Shown: positions 11,020-21,719 of the stretch, piece after piece
Layout: each line of letters starts with the position of its first letter
Position numbering within the stretch: the first letter of the stretch is position 1
Assembly: GCA_028829895.1 (NCBI GenBank)
Contig: CM054177.1
Span: 51,507,664-51,571,663, forward strand
Direction of reading: 5' to 3'
DNA: 64,000 nucleotides
Origin: Sinotaia quadrata
Lineage: Eukaryota > Mollusca > Gastropoda > Architaenioglossa > Viviparidae
Notes under the pieces: model-generated
The model's database searches: none
Seen by the model: only the letters and a program-made list of their open reading frames with translations
What the model was told of the DNA's origin: nothing
Position numbers and translations under genes: made by a program

Positions 11020-11868
11020 CGATAAGAAATAATAATACACATATGACTGAGAAATAATAATACACATATGACTGTGAAATAATAATACACAAATGATTGA
11101 GAAATAATAATCCACATATGATAGAGAAATAATAATCCACATATGATTGAGAAATAATAATCCACATATGATAGAGAAATAATAATCCACATATGATTGA
11201 GAAATAATAATACACAAATGATTGAGAAATAATAATCCACATATGATTGAGAAATAATAATCCACATATGATTGAGAAATAATAATCCACATATGACTGA
11301 GAAATAATAATCCACATATGTTTGAGAAATAATAATCCACATATGATTGAGAAATAATAATCCACATATGATTGAGAAATAATAATCCACATATGACTGA
11401 GAAATAATAATCCACATATGTTTGAGAAATAATAATCCACATATGATTGTGAAATAATAATACACAAATGATTGAGAAATAATAATCCACATATGATAGA
11501 GAAATAATAATCCACATAGAGAAATAATAAACCACATATGATTGAGAAATAATAATCCACAAATGACTGAGAAATAATAATACACATAGAGAAATAATAA
11601 TCCATGTATGATTGGGAAATATAATCCACATATGATTGAGAAATAATAATCCACATACGATTGAGAAATAATAATAAGCATATGATTGAGAAATAATAAT
11701 CCACGTATGTTTGGGAAATATAATCCACATATGATTGAGAAATAATAATCCACATATGATTGAGAAATAATAATCCACGTATGTTTGGGAAATATAATCC
11801 ACATATGATTGAGAAATAATAATCCACATATGACTGACAAATAATAATCCACGTATGATTGGGAAATA
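11020..11868. repeat. 25-bp minisatellite, ~34 units
   Basis: The unit is GAAATAATAATCCACATATG plus ATTGA, with common variants TACACAAATG, ATAGA, ACTGA and TTTGG. Shortened units occur near 11515 and 11585, and AAATATAATCC units lacking three bases appear toward the right edge. Since 25 is not a multiple of 3, every minus-strand frame stays open and reads IISQSYVDYYFS-like blocks; these are artefacts. Each full unit carries CATATG, so CANNTG sites recur every 25 bp. Confidence 0.97.
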
Positions 11869-12796
11869 AGTGAAAGGTGAAATCACAGCTGTTTTGGAGA
11901 ACACCTCTGAAGAAACTATGACTAATGTGTTGGAACATTTCAGTCGACGTCTGCATACGATGATATTCATTCATTCGTTCAAAGTAAGGGCGGGGGGAAT
12001 TCGAGAGAGACTAGTATGGGGTCGGATTGTTAACTCTATTTTATTTTATCTTGGCTCTGTATTATTAAGAGGTCAAATACCGAAATATTGTAATTGGAAT
12101 AATAAATCTCCAACCTCTTATGTATTCAATGAAATCAACTTCATTAATACCAGTGTAATGTATCAACCTATATCGACATTTAAAACTACCACGATTTTTC
12201 TAAATGACTATGAACGGAACAACTAAATCAACAGATTTCAAACAGACCAGCTAATCATGTACTCTGTGGATGCATGTTAACAGACCCTCAATCAAATACA
12301 ACTTTCAAGTACAAGGTGTGAAGCACAGAGAGTGGAGTCAAACAATTCCCAATGGACCATGTCAATTCAGTACGCATACGATAACCCGGACACAAACCAT
12401 TAACTGTAATAATGACGTTTCACAAGCAGTGGCGCCTCGCGGTGCATTTACTCAATGACTCTATAATAATATGTATGTTCACATGGGCCTATCTTGTTCG
12501 ACACTCTACAATGTCAACATTAGAAAACAAATTCATATGAATAAAGAAGAGCTATTAAATTTAGTGCCAAGATAGGATGAATGAATATTGCGCACATAGA
12601 ATATACCACTGTTTCTTAAGTGTGCGCCGCGGTGCCTCATGGCCGACTTAAGAGGCGCCATGGAATATTCCAAACTTTTGAGCAGAAGAGAATTGCCACA
12701 CATGTACACTACCGATGGTAGGTATTTATTCTGACTAGGCGCCGGGGAAAAAATCTTATTACACGTTAAGGGCGCCGTGAACCGATGAAAATTGTA
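11869..12796. other. Unassigned block between the 25-bp array and an orphan unit
   Basis: About 930 bp of non-repeat sequence separates the main 25-bp array from a single leftover unit at 12797-12829. It contains a cluster of GGCGCC words (12430-12780), including TGGCGCCTC at 12430 and its exact inverse GAGGCGCCA at 12652. A 118-codon plus-strand frame (11870-12226) begins in the array edge and has no family resemblance. Confidence 0.4.
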
Positions 12797-12829
12797 AACC
12801 ACATATGATAGAGAAATAATAATCCACAT
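12797..12829. repeat. Orphan unit of the 25-bp minisatellite
   Basis: ACCACATATGATAGAGAAAT followed by AATAATCCACATA is one and a bit units of the array that otherwise ends at 11868. It implies that the array once extended to here or that a unit was moved. Confidence 0.9.
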
Positions 12830-13151
12830 ACTGAACTATAGGTAAATGTTTCATTAAGAACAGTTTATCTGGCAGACCTAAACTCAAGGACTTCAACAAG
12901 ATTAATTTATCAGGACACTAATTAACTGTCAGCGCTTCGTTAATATCAATATATCAGGTTACAAGTCTATTTGTCAGTACTACTCCAAGATCACTTTATC
13001 AAGATACAGATCTATAAATTTAATTTAATTTTAAAATAATTTAAAAGTTTAATTTAATCGTTTAATTAAGATACACTCGTTACGTATACATCTTTACTGG
13101 ACACAAGCACTAACTTGTTCAAGTTGAATTTATCATGTACGTTACACATAC
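12830..13151. other. Unassigned AT-rich stretch
   Basis: No gene or repeat recognised between the orphan minisatellite unit and the hAT element. Confidence 0.4.
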
Positions 13152-13159
13152 CCCTAAAG
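13152..13159. repeat. hAT target-site duplication, left
   Basis: CCCTAAAG lies directly before the hAT terminal inverted repeat and is repeated exactly at 14521-14528. Confidence 0.95.
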
Positions 13160-13309
13160 CAGGGGCGGGCAAACTTTTGAGACCGCGGGCCAGATAAAAC
13201 TGTTGGAACAGTTCGCGGGCCGGATAGACGACCAAATATCACAAGTCCAGCAAGTTCAGAATATAAAATGAGAACAAAAGTAATTTTAAAAAACTAACTC
13301 TGTTTCAAT

Positions 13310-13535
13310 GAAAGATTAATGAGATGGATGGTGTTGCTTACAATAAATAAGTGATTCAATATCTGGCTGAACTGATGAGGTTGACAAGCGAAGAATGTCA
13401 TTTAGATGACGGTCAGAGAGTTGAGAGCGAAGGCGACTTTTTGTATATTTCATCTTTGAGAACAGTTGTTCACAGCAAAATGTGCTTCCGAACATAGCTA
13501 CAATGCGCTGAGCATGTTTAATAAAATGTGGAAAC
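13310..13535 (-). pseudogene. hAT transposase C-terminal dimerisation region (remnant)
   Basis: On the minus strand the frame reads FIKHAQRIVAMFGSTFCCEQ, then LFSKMKYTKSRLRSQLSDRH, then LNDILRLSTSSVQPDIESLI, and a stop after HHPSH. This is the hAT C-terminal dimerisation motif seen in Charlie-type transposases and in domesticated relatives such as GTF2IRD2 and SCAND3. It is open through to its natural stop, but upstream it runs straight into the N-terminal remnant, so several hundred codons of core are missing. Confidence 0.85.
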
Positions 13536-13589
13536 TTGCCTGATGTAGGATGACATCACGAAAAAAAGAAAGAGGAGAAGAAGTGTGGA

Positions 13590-13945
13590 AGTTTGCTTTT
13601 AACTCATTCTTTGAGCAAGGAGTAGTGAAACTTCATAACTGGCACTTGTCACTTTTTCATGCACAGATGTTTGCTTATGAAACATCAAACTGCTTTTCTC
13701 TATATTGCCTGTGAGTTTAGCAAATAGTAGTCTTTTTCTCAGAGGCAGACATTAAACCAAATTTCGAAGTTAAGTGTACTGTTTCCCAGTGACAGAGCAC
13801 ATTAAAAACTCTTTAAAGACAGCAACAGTTTTCAAACAGATCAGACACTGAGCTTGTCCAAATCGTTCTATGAAAAAGTACTTCTCGTCCACTCAGAGTT
13901 AAATGTCCGACTTTCCATATCCACTTTAAATTTTTTAGGATGCTG
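13590..13945 (-). pseudogene. hAT transposase N-terminal BED-like zinc finger (remnant)
   Basis: Minus-strand pieces read FKVDMESRTFNSEWTRSTF, then after a frame change IERFGQAQCLICLKTVAVFK and EFNVLCHWETVH. The CX2C...HX4H pattern fits the N-terminal BED-like DNA-binding finger of this transposase group. The next piece, TSASYEVSLLLAQRM, matches the helical region that follows the finger in relatives. Several stops and frameshifts make it a clear pseudogene. Confidence 0.75.
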
Positions 13946-14520
13946 GGGTTGCAGACATGATTGTGGGGATGGGGGAATAATGGCAAAGAAATAGCAGAAA
14001 TGCAACAACCAGTTCGGTTGTGATGACAGAAGACTGCGAGTTTCAAATTCGCACATCTCTGTTCACCTCCAGCCCTCCTTCCTCTCACCAATTGTAGCAT
14101 AAGAATGAGGCAGAGTACAGATGCTGACATACATTATTATTGTAGATCTATCCTAGGCCTAGGAGAGTTCAAAAGTCAACGAACTATAAAGAGATGCTAG
14201 TGTAATATATATAACCGCAGGCATAAATTGTACATGTGCACACGATTCTGTGTGAGTAATTCAAACTGTTAAAATTACATGTAGTCTTTAGACTAGTTTA
14301 GCCTTGGCTGTTTGACAGCGTATAACAATGCCCAATTGTTTTAGTGACTTTTGTTTTGCGGGCCAAAAGCATAAGTGTGAATGGCTTGGCGGGCCAAAAG
14401 CAATAACTGTGAATAGCTTGGCGGGCCAAAAGCAATGTTAACTGTGAATAGCTTGGCGGGCCAACAAAAAATGCTTCGCGTGCCAGGTTTGGCCCGCGGG
14501 CCAGAGTTTGCCCGCCCCTG

Positions 14521-14528
14521 CCCTAAAG
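14521..14528. repeat. hAT target-site duplication, right
   Basis: CCCTAAAG, identical to 13152-13159. Confidence 0.95.
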
Positions 14529-15112
14529 CAAGGTAGTTGATGGATGAATTCTTTCATTTAATAACTGATCTTTCCTGATTTCCAGATATGGATTGTTCGT
14601 CACTTTACATGTTAAACAATTACAGAATATAAAACTTTGCCGTTCACAATCACTGGTACACTGACACATAGCTACTGGCTGAATTGTTACTAATGTCACT
14701 CCTATAACCTGGGACAATGACCCACCTCTGCTAATGGCTTCCATGCTACTGCTACTACACTAGTGCCTGAAACCTCTAGTACTATACAAACTTCGTCTCT
14801 TGCACGAACTATGTACTTCCGGTTCTGAAACATCCCGACCTGTTCCAAAATTTCTTGACCTACTGACTATTGTCATCGATACTGTTAGAATTCCTCTTAA
14901 ACTCTCACCCACTGGTTGTCAGCCTGCGTAACGAGTGTCTTGGATCATAGTTTACCCTTGTAGCTATTGTCAGCTTGTGCTCAACATGGACTCAAGCCAT
15001 GTATGAATGTCCTACTAGTCAGGTAAATCTTCGAGTAAACGATTTCTTGCTACTCTTTCCACAGAACTCACGTGATTTTAGCAGATATTTCCACAATTCA
15101 ACTCTTAAGATA
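14529..15112. other. Unassigned stretch
   Basis: No recognised gene. A 73-codon minus-strand frame at 14523-14744 overlaps the target duplication and has no family match that I can see. Confidence 0.4.
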
Positions 15113-15462
15113 TTCCCACACATCAATCCCTAGCCCACACTCCTACACTTCAACTCTAAACAAACAGTCCCACACTTCAACACCTTATACCCGTTCCCAC
15201 ACTTCAACCCTTAACAAATATTCCCTCACTTTAGCCAACACATCAACCCTTAACACACAGTCCCACACTTCAACCCTTAACAAATATTCCCTCACTTTAG
15301 CCAACACATCAACCCCTAACACACAGTCCCACACTTCAACCCTTAACAAATATTCCCTCAATTTAGCCAACACATCAACCCTTAACACACAGTCCCACAC
15401 TTCAGCCCTTAACATATATTCCCTCAATTTAGCCAACACATCAACCCCTAGCAGATACACCC
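15113..15462. repeat. 66-bp minisatellite (period divisible by 3)
   Basis: The unit is built from two related halves, CCCACACTTCAACCCTTAAC and CCAACACATCAACCCTTAAC, joined by AAATATTCCCTCACTTTAG. About four to five copies are present. Because 66 is a multiple of 3, one plus frame (15072-15551, 159 codons, HTSTLNKYSLTLANTSTLNT type) and one minus frame (15185-15466) are both open. There is no signal peptide, domain or start context, so I do not call a gene. Confidence 0.93.
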
Positions 15463-15930
15463 ACACACCTTCCCATTCATTTTCACGTTTGTTTTACCAT
15501 AATAATAAGCGAACTGGGTTCCTTTCATCTGCTGACTTTGTACGCTTATGAAGCTGATTGAGTTACTAATTAAAAGGGCACCCCCAAATCCTTATCAACT
15601 GTACTTATGTAAATTTCTGTATTGCCGCGATGACTATTTCAGACAGTAAGACATAGCAGTTGAAATTCCACTAAACCTACCAACATGAAGTATTCAGAGA
15701 ACTCACATTCACCACACTGGAGGTTAATAGTGACTAAGCCTAACAATATGATGACTACAAGAAACAGATTTTTTATTTGGATTTGACATCAACTTCCAAA
15801 GTTCGGGCTTATATTCTGAAAAGGAGAGATATACGTTCTAAAGGGAGATTATATACGTTCTAAAGGGAGATTATACACGTTCTCAAAGATATATATATTT
15901 ATTATATTATAGACTGAATAACAGTGAATG
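15463..15930. other. Unassigned stretch
   Basis: AT-rich; short local triplication of AAAGGGAGATTATA-like words at 15820-15885. No gene seen. Confidence 0.4.
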
Positions 15931-15983
15931 GAAGTAGGGCGTCGGCTCATGAGGATCGTGGTTTGATTTTCGCTCGGGGTTAA

Positions 15984-15984
<1 letters not shown>
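15931..15984 (+). mobile_element. tRNA-derived SINE-like stub
   Basis: The segment GGCGTCGGCTCATGAGGATC followed by GTGGTTTGATTTTCGC has a B-box-like core (GGTTTGATTTTC against the GGTTCGANTCC consensus) directly before a TG tract. This arrangement resembles the head of tRNA-derived SINEs in molluscs. No full body was seen. Confidence 0.35.

Positions 15985-16044
<60 letters not shown>
15985..16044. repeat. (TG)n microsatellite
   Basis: Uninterrupted TG dinucleotides over 60 bp, immediately after the SINE-like stub. Confidence 0.97.
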
Positions 16045-16045
<1 letters not shown>

Positions 16046-16625
16046 TATTTGTATATCGTATGCATATTATAATTCACACATTTAATTATATGATTTATTC
16101 ATACTTAGTTATGTTGTAATGCTTGAAGTCCAAAATAAACACGTATACTTCTAATCGGGATTTAAAACTTGAGCTGTATTAGCTGTAATATTAATAGCGT
16201 TCTATTTTACTCGTACTAGTCGGTGATTTTAAAGTATAAATATGGTATTAATTGATGAAAACGGTTGGCATATCTGTAACTAATAAACTATAAATTTGAA
16301 CGGTAGCATGTATTACTAATAAAACTCACCTACTATACAACTATCTAAAAAAAATGTTTAATATTGCATTGAATGCTATAACTATATGATTGCATTGGTG
16401 TCTTATTGTATATTTAGTTTCGTTTAGTTCCCAAATTTATTGCATGTATTAAAATAAACATTTAAACTTTATTATGTGATTTTTCTCGTGATATACAAAG
16501 AACGCAAAATTATTTTGAAAAATGTGTTACTTTTAGACTTATCTATTTGCATATATGTGTAAATGCGTCTGATTTTCAGACTTTTTCAAGTGGCTATTGT
16601 CCTTTGAATTTTTTCGGTAGCAAAT
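16045..16625. other. Unassigned AT-rich stretch
   Basis: No gene, RNA or repeat recognised. Confidence 0.4.
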
Positions 16626-17592
16626 AAAGCTCTCTATAATTCTGGTACCTTTATGCCCTAGTCGGCAACACGTTTGACTAAGCTCTCTATAATACTGGTA
16701 CCTTTATGCCCTAGTCGGCAACACGTTTGACTAAGCTCTCTATAATACTGGTACCTTTATGCCCTAGTCGGCAACACGTTTGACTAAGCTCTCTATAATA
16801 CTGGTACCTTTATGCCCTAGTCGGCAACACGTTTGACTAAGCTCTCTATAATACTGGTACCTTTATGCCCTAGTCGGCAACACGTTTGACTAAGCTCTCT
16901 ATAATACTGGTACCTTTATGCCCCAGTCGGCAACACGTTTGACTAAGCTCTCTATAATTCTGGTACCTTTAAACCCTAGTCGGCAACACGTTTGACTAAG
17001 CTCTCTATAATACTGGTACCTTTAAACCCTAGTCGGCAACACGTTTGAATAAGCTCTCTATAATACTGGTACCTTTAAACCCTAGTCGGCAACACGTTTG
17101 ACTAAGCTCTCAGTAATACTGGTTACCTTTATGCCCTAGTCGGCAACACGTTTGACTAAGCTCTCTATAATACTGGTTACCTTTATGCCCCAGTCGGCAA
17201 CACGTTTGACTAAGCTCTCTATAATACTGGTTACCTTTATGCCCCAGTCGGCAACACGTTTGACTAAGCTCTCTATAATTCTGGTACCTTTATGCCCCAG
17301 TCGGCAACACGTTTGACTAAGCTCTCTATAATACTGGTACCTTTATGCCCCAGTCGGCAACACGTTTGACTAAGCTCTCTATAATTCTGGTACCTTTATG
17401 CCCCAGTCGGCAACACGTTTGACTAAGCTCTCTATAATTCTGGTACCTTTATGCCCTAGTCGGCAACACGTTTGACTAAGCTCTCAGTAATACTGGTTAC
17501 CTTTATGCCCTAGTCGGCAACACGTTTGACTAAGCTCTCTATAATACTGGTTACCTTTATGCCCTAGTCGGCAACACGTTTGACTAAGCTCT
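16626..17592. repeat. 53-bp satellite-like array, ~18 copies
   Basis: The unit is TAAGCTCTCTATAATACTGG followed by TACCTTTATGCCCTAGTCGG and CAACACGTTTGAC. Units are highly similar. Variants are limited (ATAATT, CCCCAGT, TTTAAACCC, CAGTAATACTGGTTACC) and occur in blocks: left units have CCCTAG, a middle block has TTTAAACCC, and right units mix GGTTACC (54 bp) with CCCCAG. This pattern is expected from local duplication of groups of units. Confidence 0.97.
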
Positions 17593-17996
17593 ATCACGGA
17601 GGTGTACGATTTAGATTCTGCCTCTGATCTCTCCGACAACTCACATAGTAAACAAGATTTTAAAAAAACCAGCTACATTAAAAATAAATTTTTGATTCAA
17701 AGCAAGGCGCATAGCATTGTTGTACTAGTTTAGTGATAACAAGTCAGACGACTATGTAAATAAACAATACATATATACAATTATTTTTCTGTGATTTTTT
17801 TCTTACTCTGACTTTTTTCCATGCAATACTTGTAACTTTTTCACGTGACTATTTTTTCCTGTGACTTTTTTCCCGCTCACCGAGTGGCCGTGTGGTGAAT
17901 TTTATAATTAATAGCAATTTAAAACATCGATAGCGGATTGAACCCAGCGATATAAGCAAAAGGCCATTGTCAATACCATATGTGTCACCGTTTGTT
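17593..17996. other. Unassigned stretch
   Basis: AT-rich with no gene recognised. It includes ACTTTTTCC words repeated near 17805-17870. Confidence 0.4.
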
Positions 17997-18153
17997 TTGG
18001 TAAATCGACAGCCCGCTAACTAAAATCACAATATGAACTATGCAGAATTTGGTAAATCGACAGTCCGCTAACTAAAATCACAATATGAACTATGCAGAAT
18101 TTGGTAAATCGACAGTCCGCTAACTAAAATCACAATATGAACTATGCAGAATT
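17997..18153. repeat. 52-bp tandem triplication
   Basis: Three near-identical copies of TTGGTAAATCGACAGTCCGC followed by TAACTAAAATCACAATATGA and ACTATGCAGAAT. The first copy differs by one base (GCCCGC). A recent small expansion. Confidence 0.95.
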
Positions 18154-18769
18154 TGCGACCATCCATTTCAAGTCGCTACTCACCTATGTGCCTTCAGTAC
18201 ATGCATAAACCGTGATTAACCTAATTTCTTGATAACTGTTATCACACAACAAGCTAGCAGTTTTGAAGAAACGTATGTCACTTCTGTGTCACATAAAACA
18301 GCGCCGTGGTTTTATTTTGAAAATAGTCGAATTTAGTCCTATGCTTAGTTTGAGTCGCGTGGACCTGTTCAAAGTTGCCTGCAGCTACTTTCACTGCATC
18401 CTGGTTCCGCCCCGTTCCGTTTAAAAAAAAAAAAAAGTGTGGGGAGGGAAGATTGGAAGGTGGTGGTGGTGGTGGGTAATCAGAACACTGTCAACACGTT
18501 AAAGACCCACCACAGTCATGCCGATAACTAGGTAAACAAACCGGAGGTTAGCGTTTGTTTTAACAAGGGCGACCGCTTGCCAGCATTACGCCTTTCAGTC
18601 CCCAGTCAACACAACTATAGGACTCAACTGGATGACATCCAACTTTCAAAAACACATCTATACACAAACGTGCACATTCGCAGACACAATACATGCAAGT
18701 AATTAATCAAGAAAAGGAGTGGGGGAAATGACAAAGGAAAGTTGTCTCTAGAAAAGTGTGATGGACTGC
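18154..18769. other. Unassigned stretch
   Basis: No gene seen. It contains a poly-A run near 18423 and a short GGT triplet tract near 18461. Confidence 0.4.
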
Positions 18770-19010
18770 CACACAATACACACACGGTATTTATACAAAG
18801 AAAGGTGACGAAGGTAGCTGTTTTCAGTGTGTAGGCCTACATAATAAACAATACACACACGGTATTTATACAAAGAAAGGTGACGAAGGTAGCTGTTTTC
18901 AGTGTGTAGGCCTACATAATAAACAATACACACACGGTATTTATACAAAGAAAGGTGATGAAGGTAGCTGTTTTCAGTGTGTAGGCCTACATAATAAACA
19001 ATATACAATG
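18770..19010. repeat. 75-bp tandem repeat, 3 copies, with degenerate flank to ~19510
   Basis: Three close copies of CAATACACACACGGTATTTA, TACAAAGAAAGGTGACGAAG and GTAGCTGTTTTCAGTGTGTA, ending GGCCTACATAATAAA. Weaker related words (AAGAAAG, AGCTGTCTCT, GTGTGTAGACC) continue at 19020-19160 and 19370-19500, so the array was once longer. The 75-bp period keeps one minus-strand frame open (18748-19209), which I treat as an artefact. Confidence 0.9.
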
Positions 19011-19199
19011 CGTATAATGCAAGAAAGGTACGAGAGCGATGAAGGAAGAAAGCTGTCTCTAGAAGAGTGTGTAGACCTTCAGCACACAGTACACATAAAA
19101 TAAATATGCAAGAAAAGAAAGCAGGTGATGACAAATAAAGCTGTCTAAAAGAGTGTGTAGACCACCACACAATAAAACTGTGTGGCCTAACCTCAGTCC

Positions 19200-19331
19200 T
19201 ATCGGGCAAATGTGGCCCGCGCTCATTTCTTTAATTTTATGGTGTAATTAATTTCTTTATCAAGAATGTCCTGCAAACTTTAAATTTTAGGTTTATGTGA
19301 GGCCCTTGGGTTAAATATGTGGACCACCCTG
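19200..19331. mobile_element. Fragment of a hAT-like element end
   Basis: GGCAAATGTGGCCCGCG and a terminal GTGAGGCCCTTGGGTT ... TGTGGACCACCCTG resemble hAT subterminal and terminal sequence (reverse: CAGGGTGGTCCACA). No partner end or target duplication was found, so it is probably a truncated piece embedded in the old 75-bp array. Confidence 0.4.
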
Positions 19332-20400
19332 CGTTACACACAACGCATCAATAACACAAAGTAAATAGGCAAAAAAAGAAAGCAGATGATGACAAAGAGA
19401 AAAAGCTGTCTCTGGAAAGGTGTGTCTGCCTACAATACACATAATACACAAAGAAGTTAGGCAAGGGAAATGAGCGGGTCGAAGAAGGAAGAATAAGTCA
19501 ATAATACACACATGAAGCATATGTGTGATTTTCTTTGATTACAATAGAAACTCTAACTTTTAGCAGAAAGATGAAGCAGCAGATTTTTGTTTAAACCACC
19601 AATAATTTTGTTTTAAAGCTGATAACCAAATGTTAATTAACAATTCGGGTTATACTTAATAAAAAGTCAGGGTGCTAACGGTCATATATATATATTTTTT
19701 TAAAGAATGTTGAAAATCAATGACCCATTAATAGCCAGGTGCTACAAAAAAATTAATTAAAAATTCGGCGTACGTAATATATTAAACTGTAAATTGGAAA
19801 TCGTACAAATTTACTTTTTTGAAACATTGTGAATGGTCCTGAAGTTTGTGTACAATGCCTAGCGTTTAAAAGAAATGTCGACAAATAACAAAATTCATAT
19901 GGAGTAGGAAAGTACAGTTACTAAATAGTGCTTAGTCTAGTCTTCTAAATACCCGAACTTTTCTTTCAACATACTTTAGCTTCTCCTTTCAAAGCCTAAT
20001 GTCAACTCTTCCTCGGTGGGAGAGCTTATGGACTTTTAAACATAGCCAAGGGTGGTTTCGTGCGAGAAACATCATCGCACAAGATGTTTTCTCATACCAC
20101 AGCAAAGGAGTGATGATTCGTGCAGTTTAATGTAAAGGTTGGTGAGCAGGGGAAGAATGAGAGTCAGGCAGAAGTACAGAAAAACAGACATAAAATAAAC
20201 TATACAAGTGAAGGAATTAAGAACTAACACTTTCTAAAGTGATTTCATGAATATCAACTACCTTGTGATGTATCTTTCAACTTCACGTAATTCTTAATTC
20301 AATACAATCTTATTATATGCACATACGTAGATTCCGATGATAAAATCTCTAATAATTATTTTATTTATACTAATACTTTTGTGTATGGTGTGTGTATGTA
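19332..20400. other. Unassigned stretch
   Basis: The left part holds degenerate units of the 75-bp repeat. The remainder is AT-rich. No gene was seen. Confidence 0.4.
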
Positions 20401-20408
20401 TGCGTGCG

Positions 20409-20493
<85 letters not shown>
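20401..20493. repeat. (TG)n microsatellite
   Basis: About 90 bp of TG with a few TGCG interruptions at the left. Frames across it give Cys-Val or Thr-His runs and are artefacts. Confidence 0.97.
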
Positions 20494-20495
<2 letters not shown>

Positions 20496-20649
20496 AGAAA
20501 CATATTAGGAAAGACTGAATCAACGTTTAAACGCTATTGTGGTCAACACACCACACACACACACACACACTTCAATATCAAAGTATGCGAGAATTATAAG
20601 ATCACAAAGGACATTAAGTACATTTCCATATTTCCAAGCCTACCACTGC

Positions 20650-21719
20650 CACCAGCAGGCACTTTGCTAAAAAATGAAAGACGATGAACTGAAAAATGTC
20701 ATGGACGTTATAAAATAATTAACTTCATTCGGGCTAAATCTTAAAAATCACCGGCAGTTTAAGACACTTGTTGAAAGATATGAAACCAATTAAAGTGATC
20801 TTGTTCTACAAACCGATGTTCGTTGACTAAGCAGAGGTAAGGTTTGGGCAAGATTCTGGGATCTGATTCAAGAGGTCAAACTCTTCCTTGGGGAGAAAAG
20901 TAAGGAGCAACTATTAATTCATCTTCAGAATCTAGTTTTTATCTGTAGGCTTGCATTTTTGACTGACATTACTCAACAGTATGTTGAACTTGAAATTACA
21001 AGGGCGTCACCAAATCATACCCACACTAATTAAGGAAGTTAGTGTGTTTGAAGCAAAGTTGGATTTATTTATCAGTCAATTGCAAAAATCTAATTGTACA
21101 CCCTTTCCAGCATTTTCTACAGTTGCACAAGAAACTCTTGATTTAATTAAAAGAGAATGGTTTGATGCATCGTTAGTAAAATTTAAATCAGATCTCTGCT
21201 CGCTTTCAAGACATTCGTCCTTTGACTCCACGTGTGCTTTCTGTTGACAATCCCTTTACAAGTGACTCTCTGTCAGTGTCATGGCTGCAAAGATGCAGAT
21301 ACTGGGAGGAAATGAAGGAAACGAAATTCTTCGACATACGAAAATTTAGAAAACCTGATGAGGGCAGCTGTAACTCAATTCCAGCCACAAATTTTTAAAA
21401 TTGCTAATTTAATTCAGATTCAGATTTCGCACTGAAGCTGCAAATTGAGGCTAAATAAATTAATAGGTTGGTTTCGAAACACACAAATGAGACTGTTGAT
21501 GATAATAAACAACTTTAGGTTAACATCAGATGATTCATATATCAATTAGCTAAAATTTATTAGAATTTGAAAAACATCGGATAACACAAAAACATTTTAA
21601 GTTCCCCGCAGCCCCCTATTCGTAAGGGGCTTCGGCACCCTTCTGTCACCTGGCAGCATTGCAGTCCCTTGCCTCGACATTTAAGTGGCCCACAGCCTAA
21701 AAAAGGTTGGACAGCACTG
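20650..21719 (+). pseudogene. Decayed hAT transposase fragment with surviving 3' terminal repeat
   Basis: Plus-strand pieces in shifting frames read DELKNVMDVI, NFIRAKS, NHRQFKTLVERYET, an LVLQTDVR-LSRGKVWARFW block, FICRLAFLTDITQQ, and finally LNLKLQGRHQIIPTLIKEVS (the 20981-21247 open piece). This order matches the middle-to-late part of Charlie-type transposases and GTF2IRD2-like proteins. The element ends with AAAAAAGGTTGGACAGCACTG at 21719, the reverse of a classic CAGTGCTGTCCAACC hAT terminus. The 5' part and left terminus are missing. Confidence 0.85.

Larger units (their letters stand above)
13160..14520 (-). mobile_element. Internally deleted hAT (Charlie-like) DNA transposon
   Basis: The 1361-bp element has terminal inverted repeats CAGGGGCGGGCAAACT at both ends and an exact 8-bp target duplication, both diagnostic of hAT. 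Minus-strand remnants of the transposase survive at the two ends of the protein (BED-like zinc finger and C-terminal dimerisation region), but the catalytic core is missing. Near the right end (14358-14462) there are about three subterminal ~38-bp repeats containing GGCGGGCCAAAAGCA. It cannot make its own transposase and would need help from a complete relative. Confidence 0.93.

Noticed and set aside
10958..11974. Three overlapping minus-strand frames up to 338 codons with YYFS-ICGLLFLNH repeats
   Set aside because: Products of the 25-bp minisatellite in all three phases; no non-repeat protein context.
16626..17592. CRISPR-like look of the 53-bp array
   Set aside because: Whole units repeat without unique spacers, in an animal genome; it is a simple tandem array.
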